Assembly: GCA_019925105.1 (NCBI GenBank) | Contig: JAHGAU010000027.1 | Location: 744,001 to 808,000, forward strand | Direction: 5' to 3' | Length of the DNA: 64,000 nucleotides | Origin: Niebla homalea | Taxonomy: Eukaryota; Ascomycota; Lecanoromycetes; Lecanorales; Ramalinaceae | Shown here: one piece after another, positions 21,915-34,440 of the stretch | Layout of the letters: every line of letters starts with the position of its first letter | Position numbering within the stretch: the first letter of the stretch is position 1 | The notes under the pieces: generated by a model | The model's input: only the letters and a program-made list of their open reading frames with translations | Database searches by the model: none | Told to the model about the DNA's origin: nothing | Position numbers and translations under genes: made by a program

Positions 21915-24900
21915 ATGGAGCTGTCTACTGTTCAAATTTTTCTTTGTGGGGACCAGACCCGTGCCTTCGAGACTAATCTCCTCCTTTCTAACAAAAGCCA
22001 ATCTTGCTCTCCGCCTTGAAATTACCAAGCTTCCCTCATCGCAATAAGAACAATTTCCACGTTTTTCGACCCTCATAGATCTTCTAAACGGCTTTCACGA
22101 GTACAGCAGCCATCCAGCTCTTAAGCTTAGATTGCTATGTCTGAACCAACTAGCCCGATTCATCAAGTCAGTATTCCCTACTCACTACCATCTCCGCGTC
22201 GCTAACTTGCATAAGAAATCATGGAGAAGGGTCCAGACCATACCCTTATCCTTCTAAAAGCTTTGTGATCGGTCTCTGTACCGGTTCGTTAGCAGCTGCT
22301 GCCATAAACACATCTCACTCTGTTTTCGAGCTCGTACCCACTGCCCTAGAAGCAGTCCTTATCGCGTCCCGGACCGGTCTTCGCTCCGTCGAGGTCCGAC
22401 AGGACATCGAGACCAATGCCCTGGACATGTTATCAGGCTGGTCAATGATTGTGGGCATACAGGAGGGACAGGCCTCCGGTGCTCTTCGAGAACACGTGAA
22501 AGCTACTATATGTGATCCTCGATTAACTTCGAGAGCCAGCTGTAATTCTAATAGGGGTTTCCTTTAAGCTCACAGCCATACATAAGCACCGTGAGCGCAG
22601 ACAACGTGACTATTAGTGGTCCTCCGGTAGCTTTAAAGCAGCTGCTGCAAGCATCCCCGTGTTCGTTACTTAAACTACTTATTCTGCCAGTCCATATACC
22701 ATATTACGCAGTTCATCTTTAATGGAGAGTCTGATATTAAGGCTATCTTAGCTCTTTCCGATAATAAGGTTTTAGGCTCCTATAAGCCGCCCTTAGTCTC
22801 CACCGCTTCGGCCAAAATAAGGAGATCAGAAGACTATCGCTCGCTCCTTTGAGCAGCTTTAAAGGACATTCTAATAGATCGGCTTAGGTAAAATACTTTC
22901 TTAAAAGCGTACGAGTCATTATTTACTGTCTTAAAACCTTCCATAAGATATGAGCTTCTACCTATTCTGCCTAACTCTGCGTGAACCTTATGTACGGCTC
23001 TCTCAAAGAACCTAAAGGTAGAAGTTGTGATCGACGAGAGCCTCGGCAATGGAGATAATACTTCTAAGAAATCAAGTTTAAATCCTAGATTCGACCATTT
23101 AAAGATTACAATAATTGGGTACTCCGGCAGATTTACTAATATGGTAAGCAGCCATAAGTTCTGGGAGCTACTATATAAAGGTCTTAATATACATAGAGTT
23201 ATACCTAAGGAATACCTTAACGTGGAGACTCATTATAACCCCACTAATAAGAAGAGAAATATAAATAGGGTTCAGTATGGTTATTAGATCGAAGAACCAT
23301 AATTCTTCGATGCTTACTTTTTCTTAATATTACCTCGGGAAGCAGTAAATACAGATCCCGGCCAACGTCTTACGTTTATAACCGCATATAGAGTTCTTAA
23401 AATAGCCGGCATTATCCCCAATAGAACCTTATTTACCCAAAAAGATTATATAGGTATTTCTTTCGGTATAACTAAGAATAATTAAAAAGAAAAAAATAAT
23501 TAAGATATTAATATATACTTTATTTTAAAAGGTAATCGCGCATTTATACTTAGCCGTATTAATTATTATTTTAAATTTAGCGGTTTAAGTATTATTATTA
23601 ATATAATATATTCGTTAAGTCTTATTATTGTTTATATTATAGATAATTCTCTTTAAAGAAATAAATGCGATACCGTTATTGCAGGAGGTATTAATATAAT
23701 AATGAATCCAAATAACTTTACGGGTCTTTATTAAGGTTAATTTCTATTAAAAATATTAAATATTAATAATTATAAAACCTTTAATGATAACGCGGAAGGC
23801 TATTATTGCAGATATTATCGGTACCGTTATTCTTAAAAGACTAAAAGATACGGAAGCGGACAACGATCCCGTTTATGGTATTATTCTTAAGGCTTATATA
23901 AACCATTCCGCAAAAGCCGATTCATAAGTATTATAACTATAAAGGCCGTTACCAAACGAACGGTCCAGCTGACTGAATTTATAGAATGACACGTCCTTAC
24001 GCAGGGGCTTAAGCTGCTATTTTCAACAAGTTATTAAGCTATGGAAACGTAAGTCCGCTTAATATTAACTATATTGAGATATATAGTACGGGTACCCAAA
24101 CCTGCGATGCTATCGAAATAAAATCTGTCTTGGAGGTCTTCGTTAAAGGCGTAGGTTCCCGTAAACCACAGAATCATTTATACCTTGGTTCAGCTAAGGC
24201 AAATATTAGGTACGCCGAGTCTGTATCGGAAGTGACTTTACTGATTAAAATCTTAATAATAATGGAGAAGAACGAGATTCCGCCTTATTATAATATTAAG
24301 ATTAAGATCAATCATAATTTCCCGACTGACCTTAAGGTACGGAACGTATATACTATATTAAAGCCTACTTTATAGATAAAGCCAGATAATGGCAGCGGAA
24401 AGCAAACAGTCTCCTTAAATAGTTTCAATGCTATTAAGGGTAATATTGCGCTGCTGATGGAAGATGCGTTTACTATTACTGCCCCTCGGAATGCCGACTC
24501 TCAATCCACCCATTAACTGGCGGTCTCCGCCAAAAGTCAGCTTTCGCTAAAAAGGAGTATTAATAGGCTGATTTCCTTTAGGAGAAAAACGTAGATCTTT
24601 CCGTACCTGCTTTATCTTATATAATAACCGCCCGCCGTATATATTATAATTTTCGAGTTAAGTTATTGGGGGAGGATTTAAAATCAATTAAGCAGGTAAT
24701 GCTAAGTCTATTACCTGCTATATAGATTAAGCCAGTTTCAGTTGTAAATAAGACTCCTGGTATTGCCTTTATATTTACCGGTCAGGCTTCGTTATACACT
24801 GGTATGGCTCGAGAGCTGTTTAAAAGTATCTCGTCTTTTAAAGACGACCTAGAACGCTTTAATAGATTGGTATAAGCCAAGGGTTTTCGATATTCCTATA

Positions 24901-27548
24901 GTTGATGAAAGGTACTATGGGAGGCCTTAAGGTATCTCCTGCCATATTATAATTAGCCATCGTTTACGTCTAAATCGTACTGATTAAGCTTTGGAGAACC
25001 CGGGGAGTCAATCCTAACGCTGTTATTGGCCATAGCTTAAATAAATATGCCGCCCTTTATGCCGCAAATGTTCTCTCCGCCAGTAGTATTATATACCTTA
25101 TAGTACCCCAAGCCAATCTAATAAAGCGGAAGTGCGCTATGGGGACGCATGCTATGCTGGCTGTAAAGGCTTCGCTCTCGTCGCTATATTGTGAAAACTG
25201 ACCTGGAAGTCTCTTACGTGAATGGACCTACTGACACGGTGATTGGAGGCAAGATTCATGAGATCGATACTCTTATAACCGTACTGAAGACTTTTGATAT
25301 CAAGTGCGTTCAGCTTGAGGTTCCTTTTGCATTCTATACCTTTTAGGTCGAAATATTACTAGACAAGTTCGAGGACTGTGCCCGAGGCGTTGTTTTCAAT
25401 AATCCATCAGTACCTTTTATCTCGCCACTTCTCGGGGAAGTCATTGAGGATAACAGCATACTCGGACCCTCCTACCTTCGACAAGCATGCTTAGCCACAG
25501 TAGATTTCCAGAGTGCTTTCGTGGTAGCAAACGACACCAAATTTATTAATAACGATATCCTATAGATTGAGATCGGATTGGACCCCTTATGCTCTGGCAT
25601 AATCAAGTCTGTTCTGGGCGTTTAGATAGCCACACTACCCTCATTAAGACGTAACTCAGATGCTTGGAGCATTCTTGTCAGCAGTCTCACATCTTCATCT
25701 GAAGGGCATTGAGATTGAATGGAACGCATATCACCGAGACTTTGAATTCTGCCATAGCGTCATCGAGCTACCAGCCTATTAATGGGACGCAAAGAATCAC
25801 TGGATTCAGTACAATAACGACTTCTATCTCGCGAAAGGTGAAGTAATAAAGGCATTTATGCCAGCACCGTTAGTGCCCATCGCCTCTCCGATATCTACGA
25901 TAGCCGTTCAGAAGGTGGTGGAGCAGTCAACCATAACCATCGGTTAAACCTTACAGATCCTCGTCTGGCACGCGTATTGGAAGGTCATAAGGTCAATGGA
26001 GCAACTCTCTGCCCTTCTGTAAGTTATAAATGACCCTCAGTCATAGACTGATACTAATGGTTGTTAGTCTCTGTATGCTGACATTGTGCTTACCATTGGC
26101 GACTACCTGTTCAAAGCTACTAGTTCCGCTTCTATGAAAGTAGGAATAGATATAACGGACATCGGGGTGAATAAGCCTCTCATTTATACTGGTATATCTC
26201 AGCTCCTTAGGGCTTCAGGATCTGCAGATTGGACTACTCAACGATTGATTATATAATTCTACAGCGTATATACTGATAGGAAAAAGTAATCAAGTAATAC
26301 CAGATACGCGGTCAAATTTAACGACAGCGAAGCCTGGTTAAAAGAGTGGAAACGAAATACCTATCTTATTCAGAGTCGAATTAAGTCCCTTCATAACAGC
26401 GTTAAGGAAGACCAGAGTTACAGGATAAATCGTGGTATAATTTATAAGCTCTTCAGCTCTTTTGTCGAATACGGCCCAGTTTACCAAGGCATGCGAAAGG
26501 TCGTACTTGACGGTATTGGGCTTAAAGCTACAGTACGAGTCCAATTCCAGACGACGTAAAATGATGAGGACCTCTACATGGGAGCCTATTGGATTAATAA
26601 CCTCGGCCACATCTTCGGTTTCGTAATAAACGCGAATAACGGCATGGATCTGAAGAATCAGGTGTTCATTAATCATGGCTGGGATTCAATGCGCTCTGTA
26701 TCATCCTTTTCTCATGAGAAGACCTACCAGATATACGTGAAAATGCAGAACATCCAAGGGACTATATTTACTGGTGACGTCTCTATGCTCGAAGGAGATA
26801 AAGTGGTAGGCGTGATTACAGGCGTAAAGGTTAATGTGCTCCATAAGTCGCGCGTCCCTACGAATGGAATCCTAGTTCCAAGGTGTACCACGGAAAGTCC
26901 TCGATCATCTCCTACCTGCGATGCGCGCTCCAGGGCTGTCGCCCCAGACTGTGAAAGGCGCTCACAAAGTGAAGTCAAGTATCTCTTCCTCAGCAGCCAT
27001 TATTAGTCTGCCAATTACCAAGGGACTAGCAGTTTTCGATAAGCGTAGGATAACCGCCGTTCAGTCAGTCGTTAAATCACCCAGCAACAGCATCACTTCC
27101 AGAGCTATAAAGCTTGTAACAGAGGAAACCGGCCTCGATACATCAGAGGTTACGCCTGGAGTTACCTTCGAAGATATCGGGCTTGACTCCCTACTATCGT
27201 TGAACCTGACCGGCAGATTCCGCGAAGAGTTGGACTTGGACGTGGAACAATTTCTGTTCGTGGATTGTCCCACCGTGAAAAGACTTGATAAGCCTCCTGG
27301 ACTCGATTGAGAATAGAGATATACCAGAGAATACTCCCGATTCCACCGCCTCCGCCACTCCTAAGTTCGACCTGAGTTCTGAGGATACACAATCTAAAGC
27401 TTCATCAGAGCCGACGGATTTTAAAGCTGATAATTCGGATGTCTTAACTTTAATACGCCAGACTCTCGCAATAGAGATCGGATTAAATAAAGCTGAGATA
27501 ACAGACCCATTATCATTCGCTGAGATGGGGGTTAACTTCCTGCTTTAA
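21915..27548 (+). pseudogene. Non-reducing polyketide synthase relic: SAT-KS-MAT-PT-ACP-ACP
   Basis: The start is ATG 21915 followed by QIFLCGDQT, the usual SAT opening. A small disruption lies near 21985. A 49-bp intron (22167-22215, GTCAGT, GCTAAC, ATAAG) leads to SFVIGLCTGSLAAAA with the SAT G-x-C-x-G site. KS spans about 23095-24480 and is heavily mutated: the active-site Cys position is Tyr (23609), and both His positions are Tyr (24082, 24211). MAT (about 24740-25700) keeps the Ser of GHSLNKY (25034) but has many stops. PT (about 25950-26870) keeps His in EGHKVNG (25986) and Asp in GWDSMR (26683). ACP1 keeps the pantetheine Ser in GLDSLLSL (27188). ACP2 reads MGVNFLL, so Ser is now Phe (27537), and the gene then ends. 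No thioesterase is seen. Such enzymes build aromatic polyketides from malonyl-CoA. The gene is dead but its identity is clear. Confidence 0.9.
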
Positions 27549-27559
27549 CACTTAATCTC

Positions 27560-27638
27560 GAAGGGATTGAGGCTGCATTCCTTCCGGGACTATGGGGAAG
27601 GATAGGGCTGAGATCGACAGGGTACCCTCAATCCCTTC
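27560..27638. repeat. Inverted repeat at the PKS break
   Basis: GAAGGGATTGAGG at 27560-27572 and CCTCAATCCCTTC at 27626-27638 are perfect reverse complements, 53 bp apart. They sit between the last readable PKS codon and the 65-bp tandem array. Confidence 0.8.
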
Positions 27639-27644
27639 CGGGCT

Positions 27645-27905
27645 TTAACTCTCACCCCGGGGCCGATCGAATGGAGCCTCCACGCGATCACGGGCTCCCA
27701 CGATTCACACATTGATAAGGCCTTGTCCCGGGGTGGCGCCGGTCGTTTACGCTTAAAGGCTCCAACGATTCACTTATTGGTAAGGCCTTATCCCGGGGTG
27801 GCACCGGTCGTCTACGCTTAAGGGCTCCAACGATTTACTTATTAATAAAGCTTTTTCCCGGGGTAACGCCTGTAATCTACGTTAAAAGGCTATATTAATT
27901 TAGTA
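27645..27905 (+). repeat. 65-bp tandem repeat with progressive mutation
   Basis: The word GGCTCC, or its decayed form, recurs at 27693, 27758, 27823 and 27888, an exact 65-bp period. Each unit contains ACGATTCAC, TAAGGCCTT, then TCCCGGGGTGGC and a CTTAA end. The first two units are intact, the third shows G-to-A and C-to-T changes, and the fourth is almost wholly AT-converted. Confidence 0.85.
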
Positions 27906-30900
27906 ATTAATAAGAATTAATTAAAGAAACCCCGGTAAAAGTTATATTTTCTGCTTTTTATCGGTTAATAAAGTTAATTTAATAATTAAATTATTACTTT
28001 TACATTTTATATTAAGTTATTTAAGCTATTAAGGCTATTAATAATACGTTTTAAATTTAACGTTAAACTTATTAAATCGTCCCGATTGGGTTAACGCGTT
28101 TATTATTTTTAAATTATATATTTACCTTTAAATTTATTTATAATATATTATATTACCGACCTTTTTAATTATATTTCCGTTTAAATAACTTAATTATAAT
28201 TCGGAATAATATTTAGAATAATTATTATTTTATATTAATTTAATTTAATTTAATTCCGTTTTTATAATAGTTTTTTTTTATTATATATTATCCTATAAAA
28301 TAATCTTTTATTTAAAGTATAAATATATATACGTTAAGGTTATTTTAATTATTTATATCCGGAAATAATATTTTAAAATTATACTAAAAGACCGGTAAAC
28401 CCTAATAAATTAATTATAATCCCTTTATTTACTCCCTTAATATAAAATTAAATTACCGTTTACTCTATAACTTTTTATCCCTTAATTAAAGATTTATTAA
28501 AACGTATATTAATATATCCTTTATTAACCTTTACGATATTTTTATAAAAGTTTAAAAAATATAAAAACTTATTTACGTTAAACTTATTAATAAATAAATC
28601 CTAAAGGCCATAATAGGTACCAGAGATATATTAAGGGGGTTTTAAACCGCCAATAATAAACTTATAACGGACCTTAATTACTTATTAATATTTCTTTATT
28701 AATAGTAATAATTAAACGTTATTTAAAATTAACCCTTTTATTATAACAATAATTAATTATTCCCGGGATTAAAAACTATTATACCGGAGGGATTTAATAA
28801 TACCTTAAAAAACCCTTATAATATTAACGATTTCCTCCTTATTTCCCTTTAACGATAAATAAAATTATATAAAAGAAAAATAAAAATAACGATTATAAAG
28901 ATATTATATTATATAGCCGCTTAACCGTGGTTAAAATAAATTAAATAACTTAAATACTTTAAAGGTATAAAGTTATAAAAGGTTTTATTTTTAATTAAAC
29001 CCCCCGTAAAATATAATTATTTCCTTTTAAAGTAAAAATATAATATAAAACGGTTAATCCTTTAAGTTTATAATAATATATTAAACGATAAAATTAATAT
29101 TTTTAATTAAATCCTTATTATTATATAAAATAAATATAATATAAAAAGCGGTAACTTTTTATAAATTAATTTATAAATAAGAACTTATATAAAGTATTAT
29201 AGCGTTTAAGCCCGTTTCCTTATATATATTTATTATACTTAATAATTTTAAGAAAATACCGTTATTAAGTAATCCTTTTTTAAACGGTTAAAATATTAAT
29301 TAACCCCTTAATAATCCGATTATTATACGGATTATTATAAGTATCTTATTATTTTTTATAATATTTAAAAATAATATAAATAATCCGTAATTTTTAAAGT
29401 TATAATAAAAAAGAAGTAAAACGTTTTAAACCGTTAAATTTAACGATTTAATTTTATTTTATTTATATAACGTTTTTTTAATAATCTTTATATATTTATT
29501 TTTATTAATTTCTTCGCGGTTTTTAGGATTAAATTAATATATTATTTATTTTTATCCGTTAAACCCTTTTTATAAATATTAATAAAGTTATTTATAAAGA
29601 AGGAAGGAATTTTATTAAATCGGTAATTATATTAGTTTTCTTTTAATAATTATAAAAGTAATTTAATTTCTTATTTTTAATTAAAGCTTTTAATCCTATA
29701 ATATAAAATAAAAATTAAGCTTTAAGGATTATTTAAATTAATTTTAATATAATTAATTAATCCGGGATAATTATACTTTTTTAATTAAATTTTAATATTA
29801 TAATTATAAAATCGGGCTATCCGGGATATTATTATTAATATAAATATTATATATTAAATTTAAAACTATAAGAGTTTAATTTATAAAGGTATTTCCTTTA
29901 ATATCTTTATTTTCCGTTGTTTTTTCCGTTATTAATAAAAGCTATTATAAGTTAATCTTTAAATATTATATTTTTTAAAAAATAATAAAGTATTTGAATT
30001 CCTTTTTATTAACTTAAAAAAAACTAAAAAGAATCCTACCGATATATAATTTAATTAATTATTTTTAAATAAGTTTATTAATAATTTTAAAAATATAAAT
30101 TATAATTTTTTACCCGTATAATTTCTTAAAAGGAATTAAGGATATTATTTATTAAACTGTATAATTTAAATATTTTCCTTTATTATAAAAACCCTTAAAT
30201 ATCTTAAAAGGTTATTTACGTTAAAGAATATTTTAAATTAAAATAATAATTTTTTTACCGCTTGGCTTTCTTAATTTAAATCTTAAGTAATTAATTTACT
30301 TATAAAACGGAACTTTTTAATTTTTAATTCCGGAATTACTTAAACTTAAATATCCGCAATATATATATTAATAACGGTCTTATATTATTTATTATTACTT
30401 ATTATAAAAATTATAATATTCAGAAAACCTTAAAGATAATTAATAGGTATTTCTTAATAAATATTAATTATTATTTTATTTAATATTTTACTTTTATCCG
30501 GCCGTTTATTTAATAATTATATTTATATATTCAGGAAAAAAGTCCTAAGAATCCTTATATTTAAAATAATTAATTAATTTTTTAATTTTCGGATTTTTTT
30601 ACCATTAAAACCCTTAAGGTATTTAAACGTAATTTACATTTTACCGTTAATTTATAACGTTATCTTATAGTTATTATTTCCCGTAAATATTTATTTTCTA
30701 AGTTTAATTTTTATTAAAAAAGGTATAAATTCTTAGATTTTAACGTTAATTAATAGGCCGGGCATAATAATAAAATGGCCGGTACTTAATATGCTTATTT
30801 ATAAAATAAATACCCCAGGGAACTTTGTTTTTTTTAATAATAATATTAAAATATTATAATTAAATAATTTAATTTCTAATATAAAAATAATATAAAAGCT

Positions 30901-32990
30901 AAGCTTTTAATTCCTATATAAATAAGGAAATAAAAGTAAACCAATATAAATAATTTGCTTAAAATCCGGCTTATTCCAGTTTCCGTTTAAGGATTTCCCC
31001 GTTTACCTTAAAAAATAATTACCCGGAACGTATATAGTTTATTTACTATTATTTTAATTAAAAGAATATAACCCCCCGAATCTTTATTTTTATATTTTTA
31101 AATTAATTACTTTTCCGTATTAATAACTTAACGGTAAGGTTTTTTAACTTTAATTATTTTTTTAATAATAAAAACGATTAATTATCCGATTTAAATATTT
31201 TATTAAATATTAAAAGTCTAACTCCGTAATTAAATATCCCCCCGTCGTTATCGCCCTTAAGAATTATCTATCCCTTTATATTACGTTTAATAATTAATAT
31301 ATTAACTTTAAAATAAGAACCTCCCAGAATATATATACTTAATAATTAAAGGACGGCCGAATTAGTATCGGGTTTTATCTTTTAAAGGAGATATATTTAA
31401 ATACCTTAATAATTAGTTATATCATATATTATTAATGATAAAACGTCGATACTTTAAATATTAATTATATTTTCCGGTTAAGTAACGGAACCGGATAAGT
31501 TTAATACTTAAAATACTGTTTTACCGGGATTATTATTAATTATACCTTTTTTTATCCCTTTCTTTTAAATAATAAAGTTTAATAAAATTTATAAATTAAT
31601 AATAACTCTCCTTATCCCTCCTTCTTAAATTAATAGATTTAATCTATTAAATAAGTAACCTACGGTACCCTTAGAATTACCTTTAATACCTTTTTTTCGG
31701 CTAAAAGGATTCAATATAATTAATAAATTAATAATAATATTTTAATTACCGTTCTCTTAAATAATAGGACCTAATATAGCCAACGAGTAAACAATAATCA
31801 CCTTAATACCGACGGATTTTCCTTAAATAATTAAATTTATCCTTTAAATATTACCTTAACCTTTTATAGCCGTTTTTATTATATATAACGGAGGTTTATT
31901 TATATTTTAAGAATTTATAATATTTTAAGCTTAATAATAAATTTAAAATTTTTCATAATAACTTTAATATACTTAATTTATTTAAATTATTTATTTATAG
32001 TAATAATAGTAGTATTAACGTTAATAAATTTAAAAGCCTATAAGATATCCAGAATATTAATAGTCCTTAATAACTTAATAATTTTAATTATTTAATAATA
32101 TTAATTAAATACCGTTATAACCGGAATAATTATTTTATAAAATACTTTATCTTTTCTTAATCCGCAATTTTAATATAGGCTTTAAAGACGGAAGAATATA
32201 ACGTTTAAGTTAAATAATACCTTATAAACTTAATATTTTATATAATTTTATATCGTTAAATATACTTAATAAATAGGGTTTTATTTAAAGAAATATTTAA
32301 TAATAACCGTTATAGCTTTCCTTTAATCTTTACCCGTTACGTTTCAATTTTATATTACGCTTATTATAAAGGTATAAAATAATTAAATATCGGATAATAA
32401 TAAAGATATTTTTTATTTATACGGATAAAATAAACGCTTTAAGATATAATTTTATTAATTTACGTAATATTTATAAAGCCGATAATAATTTCTTTATCTC
32501 CTTTAATATATAGAATTTCATTTGGTTAATATAACCGGTACTTAAGTAAGGGATTATATTTAATATAATTACCACTTTAACTGGTTCTTAATTAATTATT
32601 TTATACTTAAATATATAGATTATATTTAGCTTTTATATATTAAATAAATATAATTAATAAAAAAAGTAAAAAAAGATATATATAATAAAGGATAAAATTA
32701 ATATAAAGAATACGGCGTAAGGATTATTTTATAAGGATATTTTAAAAGTTTAATTAAGAATTTACTTTATTATATTTACTTATTATAAATAATTATACCG
32801 ATTATATAAGCCCCATATAATTTCCGTTCTGAAAGTATTTAATATTTATTTAAAGGATAAATCCTCCGCTTAACCGGATACCGGCGATTATTAATAATAC
32901 TTTATAATTATAGTTAATACGGGCGGATATTAACGTTTATTAATAATAAACTTTTTACCTATATAAAACGGATATTAATAATCGCTAATA
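27906..32990. other. RIP-destroyed AT-rich DNA
   Basis: No open frame was found. CA and TG are nearly absent and CG is retained, as in RIP-mutated transposons. No domain could be read on either strand. A slightly less mutated patch lies at about 30755-30830. Confidence 0.7.
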
Positions 32991-33001
32991 CCTAGCATTT
33001 A

Positions 33002-33123
33002 GTCGCGACTCCTTCGCCCCTCGCGGGAGTCGGGGGATTTTTTTTTTCGATTTTTTTTCGAAATGAAGGTTTCCGCGGACGGATCAAACGGACGGACGGA
33101 CGGACGGACGGACCGACGGACGG
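33002..33123. repeat. GC island with hairpin and GGAC repeats
   Basis: A 7-bp stem (GACTCC-type arm and its complement around a C-rich loop) lies at about 33004-33032, followed by two T-runs ending TTCGAA. A run of GGAC tetranucleotides lies at about 33088-33123. The island is abruptly GC-rich inside AT-rich DNA. Confidence 0.75.
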
Positions 33124-33413
33124 AGAAAAATCAGAAAAATCAGAAAAATCAGAAAAATCAGAAAAATCAGAAAAATCAGAAAAATCAGAAAAATCAGAAA
33201 AATCAGAAAAATCAGAAAAATCAGAAAAATCAGAAAAATCAGAAAAATCAGAAAAATCAGAAAAATCAGAAAAATCAGAAAAATCAGAAAAATCAGAAAA
33301 ATCAGAAAAATCAGAAAAATCAGAAAAATCAGAAAAATCAGAAAAATCAGAAAAATCAGAAAAATCAGAAAAATCAGAAAAATCAGAAAAATCAGAAAAA
33401 TCAGAAAAATCAG
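33124..33413 (+). repeat. 9-bp minisatellite AAAAATCAG, about 32 copies
   Basis: Units are perfect throughout and keep their TCAG (a CA dinucleotide) despite lying in RIP-saturated DNA. Because the unit is three codons long, it creates an artificial Asn-Gln-Lys open frame; this is not taken as a gene. Confidence 0.95.
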
Positions 33414-34440
33414 AGAAAAATATTATGGTATAAAAGTTAAAATATAAAAATTATAATATTAATAATTAAAAATTAAATTATTATATTAAGCTTAATAAAA
33501 TTTAATATATATTTTAAATTTACTTATATATATATATTATATTATAAATTTCTTTATATAGTTAAAACTTAATTATATACTTTTACTTTTATTAAGTTTT
33601 TAATAAAATCTATATTATAATATTCCGTTAGATTTTCTTTTTTAAAGTATATATAAAGTGATTTTACCCTTAATTAATTTTTTTAATATTTTTTTTTTTT
33701 TTATATTTAATTATAAATTTTATATTTTTTATATTTTTCCTTTTTTTTAAAAGTTAAAAAATATTAATTAAGAAATAAAATAATATAATAAATATTAAGA
33801 ATAAATTAATAATTAATTAAATTATAATTATAAATAATTAAAAAGTTAAAGAAAATATAAAAATAAAAAATAATAAATAATAAAAATAATAATAAAGTAT
33901 AATTAAAAATAAGTTATAACGTTTATATAAATAAATAAAATATAAGAATTATATTATAATAATCTATTATATTCTTTTTTTTTTTAATATATATATAAAG
34001 TAATTTTTATTTTTAATTAACCCTTTTATTATTTTTACTTTTTTATATATTTATTTATAAATTTTATATTTTTAATGTTTTTTCTTTTTTTATAAATAAT
34101 ATTATTAAGTATATAAATATATATATTAAAATATTAAATGATTATATTTATTAATATAGTAAATTATAATAAAAATTGTTATTTATTTTATATATATATA
34201 ATATATAAAAAAGAATAAGAAAAAAATTTAAATATAAAATTATATAAATACTTTTTTTTAAAAAAAGAAAATATATTAAATATTATATAAAAGTAATTTA
34301 TTTATATATAATTAATTTATAATTATAACGTAATAAAGTTAGAATAAGTAAATCTTTATAAATATAATATAATAAAATAAAATTAAATTAATTTATTAAC
34401 TTTATATATTCTTATTAATAATAAATATAAAAAGAATAAT
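33414..34440. other. Extreme AT-rich DNA, no feature
   Basis: Almost pure A/T with homopolymer runs and very few G or C. No gene or readable relic was found. It may be old RIP product or AT-rich satellite. Confidence 0.6.

Noticed and set aside
33063..33440. 125-codon frame of Asn-Gln-Lys repeats
   Set aside because: Product of the 9-bp minisatellite; flanks are non-coding simple repeats.
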